DNA of 64,000 bases, from contig BDDD01005078.1 in assembly GCA_001972305.1 (NCBI GenBank), forward strand, positions 1 to 64,000, written 5' to 3'. The notes under the pieces are model-generated. The model had not been told where the DNA came from, searched no databases, and saw only the letters and a program-made list of their open reading frames with translations. This DNA is from Cephalotus follicularis. Taxonomy: Eukaryota > Streptophyta > Magnoliopsida > Oxalidales > Cephalotaceae. Of this stretch, positions 35,381-45,088 are shown piece after piece (within the stretch, counting starts at the first letter, position 1; each line of letters opens with the position of its first letter). A program made the position numbers and the translations under genes.

Positions 35381-36233
35381 TGTTGATACAGAAATCCTTC
35401 TCTCAACAGTATCCTACGTGGAGGACTTTTATTTGTTAAGAGAAACGCTTGTCACAGATGCCCGGAGGAGGGTTTTTGATCTCGGATCCCTGCACAAGGT
35501 AACAAAAATGGTGGAAGGTCCAGGAGGTTGTTCTCCCGGGGACACTCCGACGCTCAAGTTAGACAAAGTGCAGAGGAAATAAGGTGCTTTATAATGCAAA
35601 AATGGCTGACCTTTGTTCAGTCTATTGAACTTGTATTTATAGTGGAATTTTGTAACCGTTTGAGCGTGTAATTCGGAGGTTATAGCTATCCCCTAGGGAA
35701 ATGCCGAGGATCTCGGTCATTCCCCTTGATCTCCGCCCATAATTGCGCTGTTTCCTTTGTTTGTAGTTGATTATGACACTATCTCTTGATTTGGATAAGA
35801 CCAAATCCCAAGGAATCTGGTGAAGTTAATCTCCTTATCCCGTAGATAAGGCTGAGGTCCTCCGTTGCTGGACTGTAGAGGAAATGAGTCACTGCTATGG
35901 TTCCGAGAAGAAGGTCCTCATTTGCTGTGTAGTGGAGGGAGTGCCTCCTGTTCCATGCATGATAGATACCTTGGGCAGAGAAAGTCCTCGGCCCTGACGT
36001 TCTGGATGTGGTCTTCTGTCTAAAAGTCCGAGGAGTGTCCTCGGACTTGAGGTCTCAGTATGTTCTCTTCAAAAAATAACGATCCTCGGCTCTAGGTCCG
36101 AGAAGGACGTTCCTTGTCATGTGTGTGTTCCTCGGCACGGCCTGCTGACAAGCTTCTAATCTTCCCTGGACAGCTGGTCATGTCTTCAGTGGACACGCGT
36201 CCTCCTTAATATAAACGTATTTTTCCTCCATCA
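35381..36233 (-). repeat. Tat element 3' LTR
   Basis: Complete LTR of 853 bases, ending TTTTCCTCCATCA on the plus strand next to the polypurine tract. On the minus strand TATAAATA is at 35634-35641, conserved in the other LTR at 43847-43854. The stretch 35861-36170 is rich in CCTCGG/CCGAGG blocks. Confidence 0.9.
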
Positions 36234-36245
36234 TATGCCCCCCTG
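36234..36245 (-). other. Tat element polypurine tract
   Basis: Plus-strand TATGCCCCCCTG; the minus strand reads a run of G after CAGG and lies directly before the LTR start. Confidence 0.75.
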
Positions 36246-36660
36246 GTCCTTGTTCTCTGACCTTGGTCAGAGGAGGAGGATCAGAGTTGAGAGTCGTGGC
36301 CCGGGCAAGACTCCTCTGCAGTACTTCCTGTTAGCTTTTCCTTGTATAAATAGGTCGAGGCTGAGAATATTGCCTTTGTTGTTCCTCTGATATAAAACCT
36401 TATCTGCCTGAACTGAGGACTAAAGCCTACCCTTTGGTCTGTCTTCACTGTCATTAAGAGGCCTCGAGTTGTGAACCGTTATGATTATCATTTAAGTTGC
36501 GTACTGAGTACGCTTCACACGTGGCGTGCATAGAACAACTCCCGCCTCTGTCTTTTAGTTTCCCGCGCCTGTCTCCTCATTTCCCGCGCATGATGTGACG
36601 ATCAGTTTCCCCACCGTTGGATCTATGCGAGATGGAGGGCCAGGATCCGAGGAAGGGGTC

Positions 36661-36668
36661 TATAAAAG
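36661..36668 (+). promoter_or_regulatory. TATA box of the Tat antisense gene
   Basis: TATAAAAG in the context GGTCTATAAAAGCC, followed by a C/T-rich leader and the ATG at 36853, about 190 bases downstream. It points away from the element's own LTR promoter. Confidence 0.7.
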
Positions 36669-36852
36669 CCTTCGTTTTTCTCTCATCAAAACTTTCGCTT
36701 CTTCAACCTTCAGAACTTACAGCATTTTTTGAGAGCCTAAATCTGCAGTGTCTTCACTACCTTATTCCAACCCTTCAAATCAAAACCCTTGGTAAGTTTC
36801 TGTCGACTCTTTGCTTTCCCAGATCATTTTCTTCTTTTTCATCTTTTAACTA

Positions 36853-39332
36853 ATGGCTAGTCAAGAACAGTCTAGCGAATCTTCTTCTACTTCTCCCCTG
36901 TCTGTTGAGCCTTTGGCCATGGTGGTTCCCACCGCTGAAAGGCCACTTGGTATTGAGGGTTTTTTGGGGGCTGCGGTGGGTGACCCTGATGCACCCACTG
37001 TAGAGGCCAATCCTCTTCGTGAGGATTGTGTCTTCGGTGGGAGCTCCCTCAGCCAAGCCGAGGTCAAAAGGCTCTCTAGAAAGTACAACTTCCCTCGTGG
37101 GTTGACCTACTGTCTTCCCAAGGATCCTCGGATAGTTACCGAGAGCCGAGAAGGTCTCTTTGTGGTCTTCGAAGGGGCTATTTCCCATGGTCTGAGGGTT
37201 CCAGTTCCTTCCTTTGCCATCTCGGTCTTAGTTAGCTTTAGTCTTCATCCCTCACTTCTTCAACCTCAGTCTTGGGGCTTCATGATAGACTTCCTTGTCA
37301 AGTGCATAGAGTCCGAGGTGGAAGCGACTGTGAATCTCTCCAAAGAGTTTCACGTCATCTCGGCCACCCCCAAAACGATCGGGTATTTTTTCAAGTCCCG
37401 TTATGGGGTGAAAAACTTCTCCTCAACCCTACCCAATCCATAAAAAACTGGAGGAGGAAGTATTTTCTAATAAAGGACTTTGAAGGGTTTATTCCCTCTC
37501 CCTGGTGCAACTCCTTAGACGTTAGATCTCTGAATAAAAAATCTCGCCTGACCTCGACTGAGAAGATAGGTCTTAGTAAGCTCCTGGCCCTTGAGCCAGA
37601 GGATGTGAACTCCACCATTACTGAGGATCGTCTGGTCCAGGCAGGACTGAGTGTGGTCCTTGGACAGGGATCCTCCTCGGACGGATCCGAGGATGACATT
37701 TCAGAGGGAGAGGGAGAGCAAGATAGTCCTCTGCCCCCAATGTCGGAACAAAATTGTATAAAACCCTTGTCTACTCCGTTCTTTCTGTTGATGTTATTTT
37801 TAATAACCTTTACATTTTGGATCTCTGACTCAGACTCTCTTGTCTTCTTTCAGCTATGGCTCCTCGTCGTGACTTCTCTGCTATCATCAGGGCCACTAAT
37901 CAGAGGAAGGCCCCCACAGCTACTGCGCCGAAGCCCAAGGGGAAAGCCCCTGCGGCCGAGGGGTCAAGGCCACAGATCAAAACTCCTCCTCCTCCTAGGG
38001 TGCCCGTTGCTACGACCGAGAAGAGGAAGGAGACGAGCAAGAGGCCGGCAGACAAAGCCCCCCCCCCCCCCTGAACATGCTCCTCTGACAAAGAAGAGCA
38101 GGAAGGGGAAAGCTGTGGATGGCACCGAGAAGGTGCGGGAGGTCGAGGACGTTGCTGCCCTCGGATCAAGCTCCCAGGACCCCATAATCATTCCTCCAAC
38201 TCGGGGGGTGGACGAGCTGCTCAACGAGTTTGAGGACATGGATTGTCACCACCTAAACCTGAATGGTCCTGGAGTCCCTCAAGCACTTAGCCGGCTAGTA
38301 TTCTTCCCCATGGAGATGGAGGCGAGGCAGAGATGGTCCAACGAGGAGTTGGTGACCCATTGTCTGAGGAGCCACTTGAGGGTAAATAATCTCTTCCTTA
38401 GTTGTCTTGATTTTTCTTGTACTTTAGTTCTTCATAATTTCTAACACTTTGTACTCCTCTGACAGTCTCTGAACAACACTCAACTGCTCGTGGACAACTT
38501 CTCAGCAGTAGTGGCCAGGGACAGAGAGCTGAGGTCGAGCATGACCACATTGGAAGAAACTGCTCGCTCGGCCCAAGATCAACTGAACGAGGTACTCAAG
38601 GTTCAGGAGTCCTTGGCCGAGGAGAAGAAGCGAGCGGTTGACGACTTGGAGGAGGAAAGGGCCGAGAAGAAGGGGCTGGAGGCCAAGCTGGAGCGAGCCG
38701 AGAAGAAAATTGATGACCTGACGGCCAAGCTTGAGCGGCAGCAGAGAAGAGAAATGGAGCAGCTGAGGTTAGAGCTGGAGCAGCTGAGAAGGGAAAGGAA
38801 CCAGGCCGTGGCCGACTTCAAGAACTCGTAGGAGTTTAAGGAGTTGATAAAGTCCTCCGTGGAGGAGTTCAAGAGCTCGGATGAGTTCGATGAAGCAGTG
38901 TTCCTAGAAGCGGCCGAGTACTTTCGCCGGGGCTTCTATGCATGCAGGAATTGGGTCGCTTCTCTGCAGCCCGAGTTCTCGCTGGATGAAGTGGTGTATT
39001 GTCCCTCTGCTAATGCATTTAACTTCTACCCAGAGGGAATTGATGCAGTGGAGGAGAAGGTCCGTCAGAGATTAGAGGACGGAGCCTCGTCTGCCTTGGT
39101 GGATGATCCTGCTACTCCCACTTCTCCTGACTTGGTCATTCTTGCTGCGGATCCTGCTGCTGCCTCCTCGGAACCTGTATTAGACTCCTCAGCTCTTCCT
39201 TCTTCTTCGGCTCCAGAGGACCCCTTTGCTGGCCTGGGAGATCCCCCTCTTCCTTCTGTTGCGGCCTTCTTTGCTCCTCCACCTCCTCCTGAAGAGCCCC
39301 CCTCAGAGCACGATGATGCTCCTCAAACTTAG
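36853..39332 (+). pseudogene. Tat-type accessory protein gene (antisense ORF; 'putative gypsy type transposon' domain)
   Basis: The ATG at 36853 starts a Ser-rich N-terminus. The region LSRKYNFPRGLTYCLP and GLRVPVPSFAISVLVSFSL...QPQSWGFM, then NWRRKYFLI, fits the plant domain named Transposase_28 / putative gypsy-type transposon. Two introns are supported by splice sites and frame continuity: 37756-37853 (GTATAA...TTTCAG) and 38382-38465 (GTAAAT...GACAG). The second exon is basic and Pro-rich. The third is a long coiled coil (about 38510-38820) and then an acidic, Pro-rich tail. Damage: a frameshift near 37425, a second at a run of 14 C (38058-38071), and a TAG at 38829. The function of this protein family is unknown; it is not a demonstrated transposase. 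Confidence 0.85.
38058..38071 (+). repeat. C14 homopolymer causing a frameshift
   Basis: Fourteen C in a row inside the proline codons of the second exon. Both the incoming and outgoing reading frames are recognisable but one base out of step. Slippage in the genome or a sequencing error are both possible. Confidence 0.85.
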
Positions 39333-39394
39333 CTTTTATGATTTTGTCTTGTAATAGTTTTTTGTCTTTCTTCTTGTAATCTCTTTCGAACATT

Positions 39395-39400
39395 AATAAA
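39395..39400 (+). terminator. Poly(A) signal of the Tat antisense gene
   Basis: AATAAA, about 60 bases after the stop codon at 39330-39332, following T-rich and TTGTAAT sequence. This is consistent with a plant 3' end. Confidence 0.6.
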
Positions 39401-39419
39401 GGAATTTCTTTTTCATTCT

Positions 39420-40547
39420 CTTGTCTCGCATTTAACTTTTTCCTTCTAAGTGTTGTGGTTGATCTCTGCATACTTGTACTTGTTAATAATTCCCTTAGGA
39501 ATTTTGTCTTCATGGTGACCTCGGACTTCTCACATAAGTGAGCACTTAAATCCAAAAAAGCTTAAGTAACTTATCAAAAATATAAGTAAAAGGAGCATTG
39601 CCTTCTCGGACTTCATCTTCAATTGGTTCCTTGTGTGTTTGAGCGTTGAGTGTATATATGTGCTGATAGTTCCTTAGAACTTTTAACTTATCTCAAAACA
39701 CTAACTTTTCGTGGGCGAGGTCACTCAAGTTTTGACAGTCCTCGTAGGACCATTTATTTCTAAAATGCTTAAGTAATTATAAGAGAATTTTTGTACTCAC
39801 AGGTTGAGTTCTTGGTCTTCTCGGACAAGTTCCCATGGGTTTGCCGAGGAGAGTATCGTCTGACCTAAGAGGTTTTAGGACAGGTCGACTGAGCTTTCAG
39901 TCCACTTGGAGACACTTGTATTAAAGTGCTCAGTCCGACGAGCTTGATCGTTGCGAGTTCCCATGGATTCGCCTTTCAAGTCACGACTTTAGGTCTGGTT
40001 GGACAAGTTCCCATGGTATTGTCAACCAGTGTTTGCTCCCTTAGGAGTCTTAGTGCTTCCTTGGAAGTCTTTAGGCGTGCTCCTCGGGAGGAGTCTTTGT
40101 TAATAAATATAGGCGTTCCTCGGAAGAAGTCTTTTGCATGCTCTTCGGAAAGAGGCTTTGGTATGCTCCTCGGAAGGAGGCTTTTGCATGCTCCTCGGAA
40201 GGAGGCTTTTAATATGCTCCTCAGAAGGAGGCTTTTGATATGTGCATCCTTGGATGCTCTTGAATGCCTGTTTTGCTGGTCTGCCTGAGACCTCGGCTTG
40301 CGTTGGTTTTCTTTTTTGAGAGTTAGCCTCCGTAAGGCTTAGGAAGCTTTAGATCTCTAAGTACCCCCTTGGGGGCATGGTCCGAGATGCTTAGCTTAAG
40401 ACTGAGGGAGCTTATCGACGGCTGTTCAGAGGTTTGAGGACATGAACATTGGACCTCCGGTCCCTTGCAAACTTGGAACTATAATGTTGAACACAAATCT
40501 TGGACAAATCTTGAAAAATTTCAAATTTCATTGAAAATTTCTTACAA
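39420..40547. other. Non-coding spacer between the two convergent Tat gene units
   Basis: No supported gene. Contains the CTCCTCGGAAGGAGGC tandem repeat at 40073-40250 and many TCCTCGG/CCGAGGA blocks. Confidence 0.6.
40073..40250. repeat. Tandem repeat of 27-29 bases, ATGCTCCTCGGAAGGAGGCT type
   Basis: Six units from the first CTCCTCGGGAGGAG to the last GCTCCTCAGAAGGAGG, most followed by TTTTG(C/A)(A)TATG. Each unit contains an inverted repeat CTCC-TCGGAA-GGAG able to fold as a small hairpin on either strand. It lies between the end of the antisense gene and the end of pol. Confidence 0.85.
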
Positions 40548-40690
40548 TTATTGATAGTACTTCCTCAGATGCTCGGCATTCCAAACTCTGGCAATCTCCC
40601 TACCCCCCAAAGTTTCAAGTTTGAATGTTCCTGGGCGGAGGACCCTTTTGATCTTGTATGGCCCGAGGTTGCATCTACCAGCTGATCTAT
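40548..40690 (-). pseudogene. Tat Pol C-terminal end, joined to RT by a deletion
   Basis: The minus frame LGPYKIKRVLRPGTFKLE, followed by WNAEHLRKYYQ and a stop at 40548, is the conserved C-terminus after integrase in gypsy polyproteins. It overlaps, in another frame, the RT segment DQLVDATSGH. So a deletion joined RT directly to the Pol tail at about 40665-40690, removing the RT catalytic part, RNase H and integrase. Confidence 0.85.
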
Positions 40691-41323
40691 CTTTGGAAGA
40701 GGGAAGTGATCCTTTGGGCAGGCTTTGTTGAGGTCTGTGAAGTCTATGCACATCCTCCATTTTCCATTGGCTTTTTTTACTAACACTAGATTTGCTACCC
40801 AGTCCGAGTAGTGCACTTCTCTGATAAAACCTGCCTGCAACAGCTTGCTCACCTCCTCGGCTATTGCCTGTTGCCTTTCAGGGGCAAAGTTCCTCTTCTT
40901 TTGCCTGATCGGAGGTCTGGCTAGATCCACACTTAGCTTGTGAACCATTACACTTGGATTGATGCCAGGGACCTCCTCTGCTGACCATGCAAAAACATCT
41001 TTATTATCTCAGAGGAATGTTATTAACTCCCCCTTCTCTGCCTCTCCAAGTTGTGAGCCAACTTGGAGTATTCTGTCTATGTTGCCCTCTTCTATGGGCA
41101 CTTGGAGGACATCCTCAACGGGCTGTGGACGCTCTGGTTCTACATCACCTCTGAGCTCCACGTTTGCTATGGGGAGGACCTTGGCCTTCCCCTTGTCCGA
41201 GATGACAGTTTTATAACATCGCCTTGCCACCTCTTGGTCTCCTCTGACCTCGCCCACGCCAAACCTTATGGGAAACTTCATCAATAAGTGTCTCGTAGAC
41301 ACTATGGCCTCCAACAAGTTCAG
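40665..41323 (-). pseudogene. Tat protease-RT linker and RT N-terminal fragment
   Basis: Minus frame with EAIVSTRHLLMKFPI, the linker, an in-frame TGA at 41009-41011, then KDVFAWSAEEVPGI, RPPIRQKKRNFAPERQQAI, GFIREVHYSDWVANLVLVKK, WRMCIDFTDLNKACPKD and FPLPKIDQLVDATSGH. This is typical gypsy RT up to just before the first catalytic block. The catalytic YxDD part is absent because of the deletion. Confidence 0.9.
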
Positions 41324-41674
41324 TCATGGTCGCCCCACTATAGCATTGTATGGGCTTGGGGTGTCCACCACCAGGAACGTCATCTCTACCTGAGTCTGAC
41401 GTGGGGCCGTGCCTGCAACCACGGACAGGTTGATAGATCCGAGAGGATGGATCGTCTCACCTGTAAAGCCAACCAGTGGGGTTTTAACGGGCTTCAGCTG
41501 GTCGGCCAGTATCCTCAGCTGATCAAATGCGTGTTTGTACAGGATATCGGCCAAGCTGCCACTATCTATGAGGATCCTCTTCATGGTGAAGAGTTCTACC
41601 AGAAGAGTCACCACCACTAGATCATCGTGAGGAAGACGTACTCCCTCATAGTCCGCCTCCGAGAAGGTTATCAC
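41324..41674 (-). pseudogene. Tat aspartic protease region
   Basis: The minus frame holds ILIDSGSLADILY, where the retroelement protease motif D(S/T)G is seen as DSG, followed by LVGFTGETIHPLGSI and the YNAIVGRP segment. A TGA replaces the Trp codon after GRP (41324-41326). Upstream, at about 41780-41815, the IHTISGG motif typical of gypsy polyproteins is present in the same region. Confidence 0.88.
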
Positions 41675-41820
41675 CTCCTCATCTCCACCAGTTCTGAGCC
41701 TTTTGCTGTGAGGGACTTGTTGTACAGCAAGGGACTGTCTCCCATAGGCCTTTCTTGCATTTGAGTGGTCGCCCCCGATGCGACCCCTCCAGAGATGGTG
41801 TGGATGACATCTCTGGGTTG

Positions 41821-43548
41821 CTATTGTTGCTGCTCCTCTTGCTGCCGAGGAGCCTCTTCTCTTCTCTGTTCCCTCCTTCCTTGAGGGGCATCTCTATCAA
41901 CATACTTGCGTAGGTGTCCCTTTCTAATCAGATCCTCAATCTGATTTTTTAATTGCCTGCACTCCTCTGTATCGTGCCCATGGTCACGATGATACCGGCA
42001 GTACTTCTCCACATTTCTGTTCTCTGCCGGAGTCCTCAGCTTCTCAGGCCACTGGAAAGGGACTTTGTCTTGCTCCACAGCAAGTATTCTGGTTCGTGTG
42101 TCTAGGAGGGGGGCAAATGTGTTGTAAGATGGTATGGGTGCCCCACCTCTGGATGTGCCTTCTCGTCTGGAGAGCTTATGTCTGAGGTCTTCCTTGGACA
42201 GGTCTGACCTCTCTTTCCTCTTCTCTCTTCTCTCGGGAGCATTTCGTGAATGCTCCCTTCTCTCCTCCTGGTGGCCGGACCAGGGTGTCTTTTGTTTCCT
42301 GGACACCATCTCTTCCTCGGCATTGACATACCTCTCCACCCTTTTCAGCAGGTCTGCCATGTCCTTGGCCGGCTTCTTCAGCAGAGAGAAAGTGAACTTC
42401 GAGTTGCTCCTCAGCCCGTTGTTCAAGGCTGCTAGAGCAAAGTATGGCTCCAGGTCTTTCACTGTGAGAGATTCTTTGTTGAACCTGGTAAGGTAGTCTC
42501 TCAACGTCTCATCCTTACCCTGCACCACGTTGATGAGGTGGGTAGAGTTCCTCCTCTGAGTGGTGCTGTTGAGGAACTTAGTCACGAACAGTTCCATAAA
42601 CTGATCGAAGCTCTACACTGAATTCCTCGCCAAAGTAAAGTACCATGACTGGGCAGCTCCAATCAAGGTCACTGGGAATCCTCGGCAAAGCATGGCGTCC
42701 GAGGCCTGATGCATCCACATGGCCTGACTATAGGTGCGCACATGCTGGATGGGGTCCGTGGACCCATCGTACTTACCAAGACTTGGGTTTCGAAACCCAC
42801 TAGGGACTTGCTCGGCCATGATCTCGGCCGTGAAGGGGTGTGCGTTGATATTTCGCACCTCGGATAGGTGCCCCCTGTGCTGTTCCACTCCTCGGAACCT
42901 CATTTCTAGGTCGGCAAGCCTTCTATCAACTTCTTGCTCCACCTCTTCTATGTTTCTAACTCTACTAGAAACATGTGACCTTCCAGCCACAGAAGCTGGG
43001 GGATTGGCTCTGCTTCCTCGGACCTTGCCAGCTCTGTGCGGGGCGTTGGAGCGTACTTGTGCCTCCTCTGCTCCCCTGGCCTCCTGCCGAGGATCCATGT
43101 CCATCGCCTGGTGCTGTGGGTGCACTCTCCTGGGATCGTTAGGGTGATCCCTTGCGGTCGAGGACTCAGCTCTCTGAGATGCATTGATCTCAGGCCTCCT
43201 TCCCAGGGAATTGTTGTCCCCTGACCGCCTAAGGGGAAGTTCATCTCCCCTCGACGGGTTTCGCCTGGCACCACGTGGGTGTCGTTCCTCCACCTCTGGT
43301 CGTTGGGGACCAGAAACTCCTCGGACCACTTGCTGAGCAGGCCCGGCTTGCTGTTGTTGGTTGGCCAAAGTGGTGACCAAAAGATCTGTGATACGCTCCA
43401 TCCCTTGGAGGAGCTGATTGAGTTGCTCCCCTGTGATGGGAGCTTATTGTTGAGCCACTGCTGGGGCGACTTCTGGGGGAGGAGCTATGACTTCCTGTTG
43501 TTGGCTGCCAGTGGCTCCACCCTGGGTGTTGTTCTTCCTCGGAGGCAT
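41821..43548 (-). pseudogene. gag: Tat Gag with in-frame stops
   Basis: ATG at 43548 (MPPRKNNTQGG). In-frame stops: TAA at 43444-43446, TAG at 42613-42615 and TAG at 41821-41823. Between them the frame is continuous: a charged N-terminus, then FRNPSLGKYDGSTDPIQHV and AAQSWYFTLA (the retrotransposon Gag core), GKDETLRDYLTRFNKES, a charged RREEHSRN-type linker, and the zinc knuckle CRYHRDHGHDTEEC (about 42010-41968), which has the C-H-H-C spacing often seen in this lineage. Three point changes would account for all stops, so it decayed recently or is under low selection. Confidence 0.92.
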
Positions 43549-43575
43549 GGTTGTGATTGACTTTTTGCTGCGTTT

Positions 43576-43592
43576 CCCACAGACGGCGCCAA
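43576..43592 (-). other. Tat primer-binding site
   Basis: The minus strand reads TTGGCGCCGTCTGTGGG beside the LTR. TGGCGCC-type sites are used by Tat/Athila plant gypsy elements. Confidence 0.85.
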
Positions 43593-43593
43593 C

Positions 43594-44055
43594 TGTTGAT
43601 ACAGAAATCCTTCTCTCAACAGTATCCTACGTGGAGGACTTTTATTTGTTAAGAGAAACGCTTGTCACAGATGCCTGGAGGAAGGTTTTTGCTCTCGGAT
43701 CCCTGCACAAGGTAACAAAAATGGTGGAAGGTCCAGGAGGTTGTTCTCCCGGGGACACTCCGACGCTCAAGTTAGACAAAATGCAGAGGAAATAAGGTGC
43801 TTTGTAATGCAAAAATGGTTGACCTTTGTTCAGTCTGTTGAACTTGTATTTATAGTGTAATTTTGTAACCGTTTGAGCGTGTAATTCGGAGGTTATAGCT
43901 ATCCCCTAGGGAAATGCCGAGGATCTCGGTCATTCCCCTTGATCTCCGCCCATAATTGCGATGTTTCCTTTGTTTGTAGTTGATTATGACACTATCTCTT
44001 GATTTGGATAAGACCAAATCCCAAGGAATCTGGTGAAGTTAATCTCCTTATCCCG
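43594..44055 (-). repeat. Tat element 5' LTR, truncated
   Basis: Nearly identical to 35381-35841, then breaks after CTTATCCCG where the other LTR continues TAGATAAGG. About 390 bases of the LTR are missing. An (AT)n tract follows. Confidence 0.92.
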
Positions 44056-44080
44056 ATATATATATATATATATATATATA
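44056..44080. repeat. (AT)n microsatellite at the MULE insertion site
   Basis: 25 bases of alternating A and T. A shorter (AT)6 run flanks the other end of the MULE (51267-51278), so the 9-bp target duplication is probably ATATATATA, though it cannot be phased within the repeat. Confidence 0.8.
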
Positions 44081-44165
44081 GAAATGTAGTATGACATTGC
44101 ATATTGTAATATAAGCAATAAGTGAAACTGACCGTTTTGCACCTTCCTTAAACTTACCCTATTAC
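44081..44165 (+). repeat. MULE left terminal inverted repeat
   Basis: Inverted match to 51178-51266, with small gaps near the tip. Confidence 0.88.
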
Positions 44166-45088
44166 TGCTCCAATGTTGCCATAAAAAAAAAAGCACAGAC
44201 AAAATTAAAAGAAAAACGTGAAATTCCTTTCCCACCTCTCTCATACCTCGTTGACGATTTTCTCTCCCTTCCCTTTTCGGCGACGAGCTCCATCTCCGGT
44301 TGTGGTCTCACCTCCCCATCTCTCCTAGACAACCCCTCTCCCAAACGCACGCACGAGATGGATGTACGCACGGCAGAATAGACTCACTCGTTCCCCTTTT
44401 TCGATCTCCTCCCAGCTCGTCGCCGCAACTGAAACCTGTAAGGTAACCGTCTCTCTCTGTCTCTAGATTTGCTTAATTGGATTTTAGCACTAATTCTAAA
44501 CTTAGAAAATCATTATCTATTCAATAAAATTGGGTAAGAGTCTCATTACTCGTCTTTGTGAATGTTTCATGTAACTCACTACCTAATGCATTGCTAAGTA
44601 CCCTCATAGGCTCGTATGATAGATTAATTAAGTTTCGTAAGAGGTGGTCACTGATAATGTTTGTAGAAACGGCAACATTTTATTCAAAGGGTGGATATAA
44701 TTATATATATGAACTATTCAAATCGACTAAATATTTCTCGAAAATCAGTGATTGAAACTAATATTGCTATCCCTTGATTTTTAAAGCCATCATGATGATA
44801 CAGTGGTCATATAATATGACACACTCGTACAATCAGACAAATTATTTGGTGTGGTTTTAACCAATGATATTTGTGGTTTATTACTCCAATTGTTTTCAAT
44901 AGAACTTGTGTCAATTAAATTAGCAACAAGATGAAAATGTATTTTTAAATTCTTCCTCTATTATATCAATTTCTTAACATTAAAACTGTTATGTACAAGA
45001 ACTATAAAATCTGTGGAATGATGCACATATCGGATGCATATTCACAAGCCAATCTAGGGCAATTGAACATATTGATATTCAAGGTTAT

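Larger units (their letters stand above)
35381..44055 (-). mobile_element. Ty3/gypsy element of the Tat type, pol mostly deleted, with antisense gene
   Basis: LTRs at 35381-36233 (complete) and 43594-44055 (cut), starting TGTTGATACAGAAATCC on the plus strand. PBS TGGCGCC and gag/protease/RT reading frames are on the minus strand. A multi-exon gene in the opposite direction lies between the end of pol and the 3' LTR, the arrangement described for Tat-lineage elements. The left flank is AATAC. The right flank is lost at the junction with the (AT)n tract and MULE. RT beyond its first part, RNase H and integrase are deleted. Gag has in-frame stops. Confidence 0.9.

Noticed and set aside
37391-38872. 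Minus-strand frames across the antisense gene (37391-37699, 37900-38239, 38603-38872)
   Set aside because: Low-complexity complements of the coding exons, for example the Ser-rich frame opposite the coiled coil.
36853-39332. Calling the Tat antisense gene a true transposase
   Set aside because: The domain family name contains the word, but no catalytic residues are known or visible; it is an accessory ORF of a retrotransposon.
40073-40250. CRISPR-like array
   Set aside because: Units are directly tandem without unique spacers and the context is a plant retrotransposon.
42134-43224. Open frames on the plus strand across the Tat gag region
   Set aside because: They are opposite-strand shadows of the minus-strand Gag, which has clear domains.
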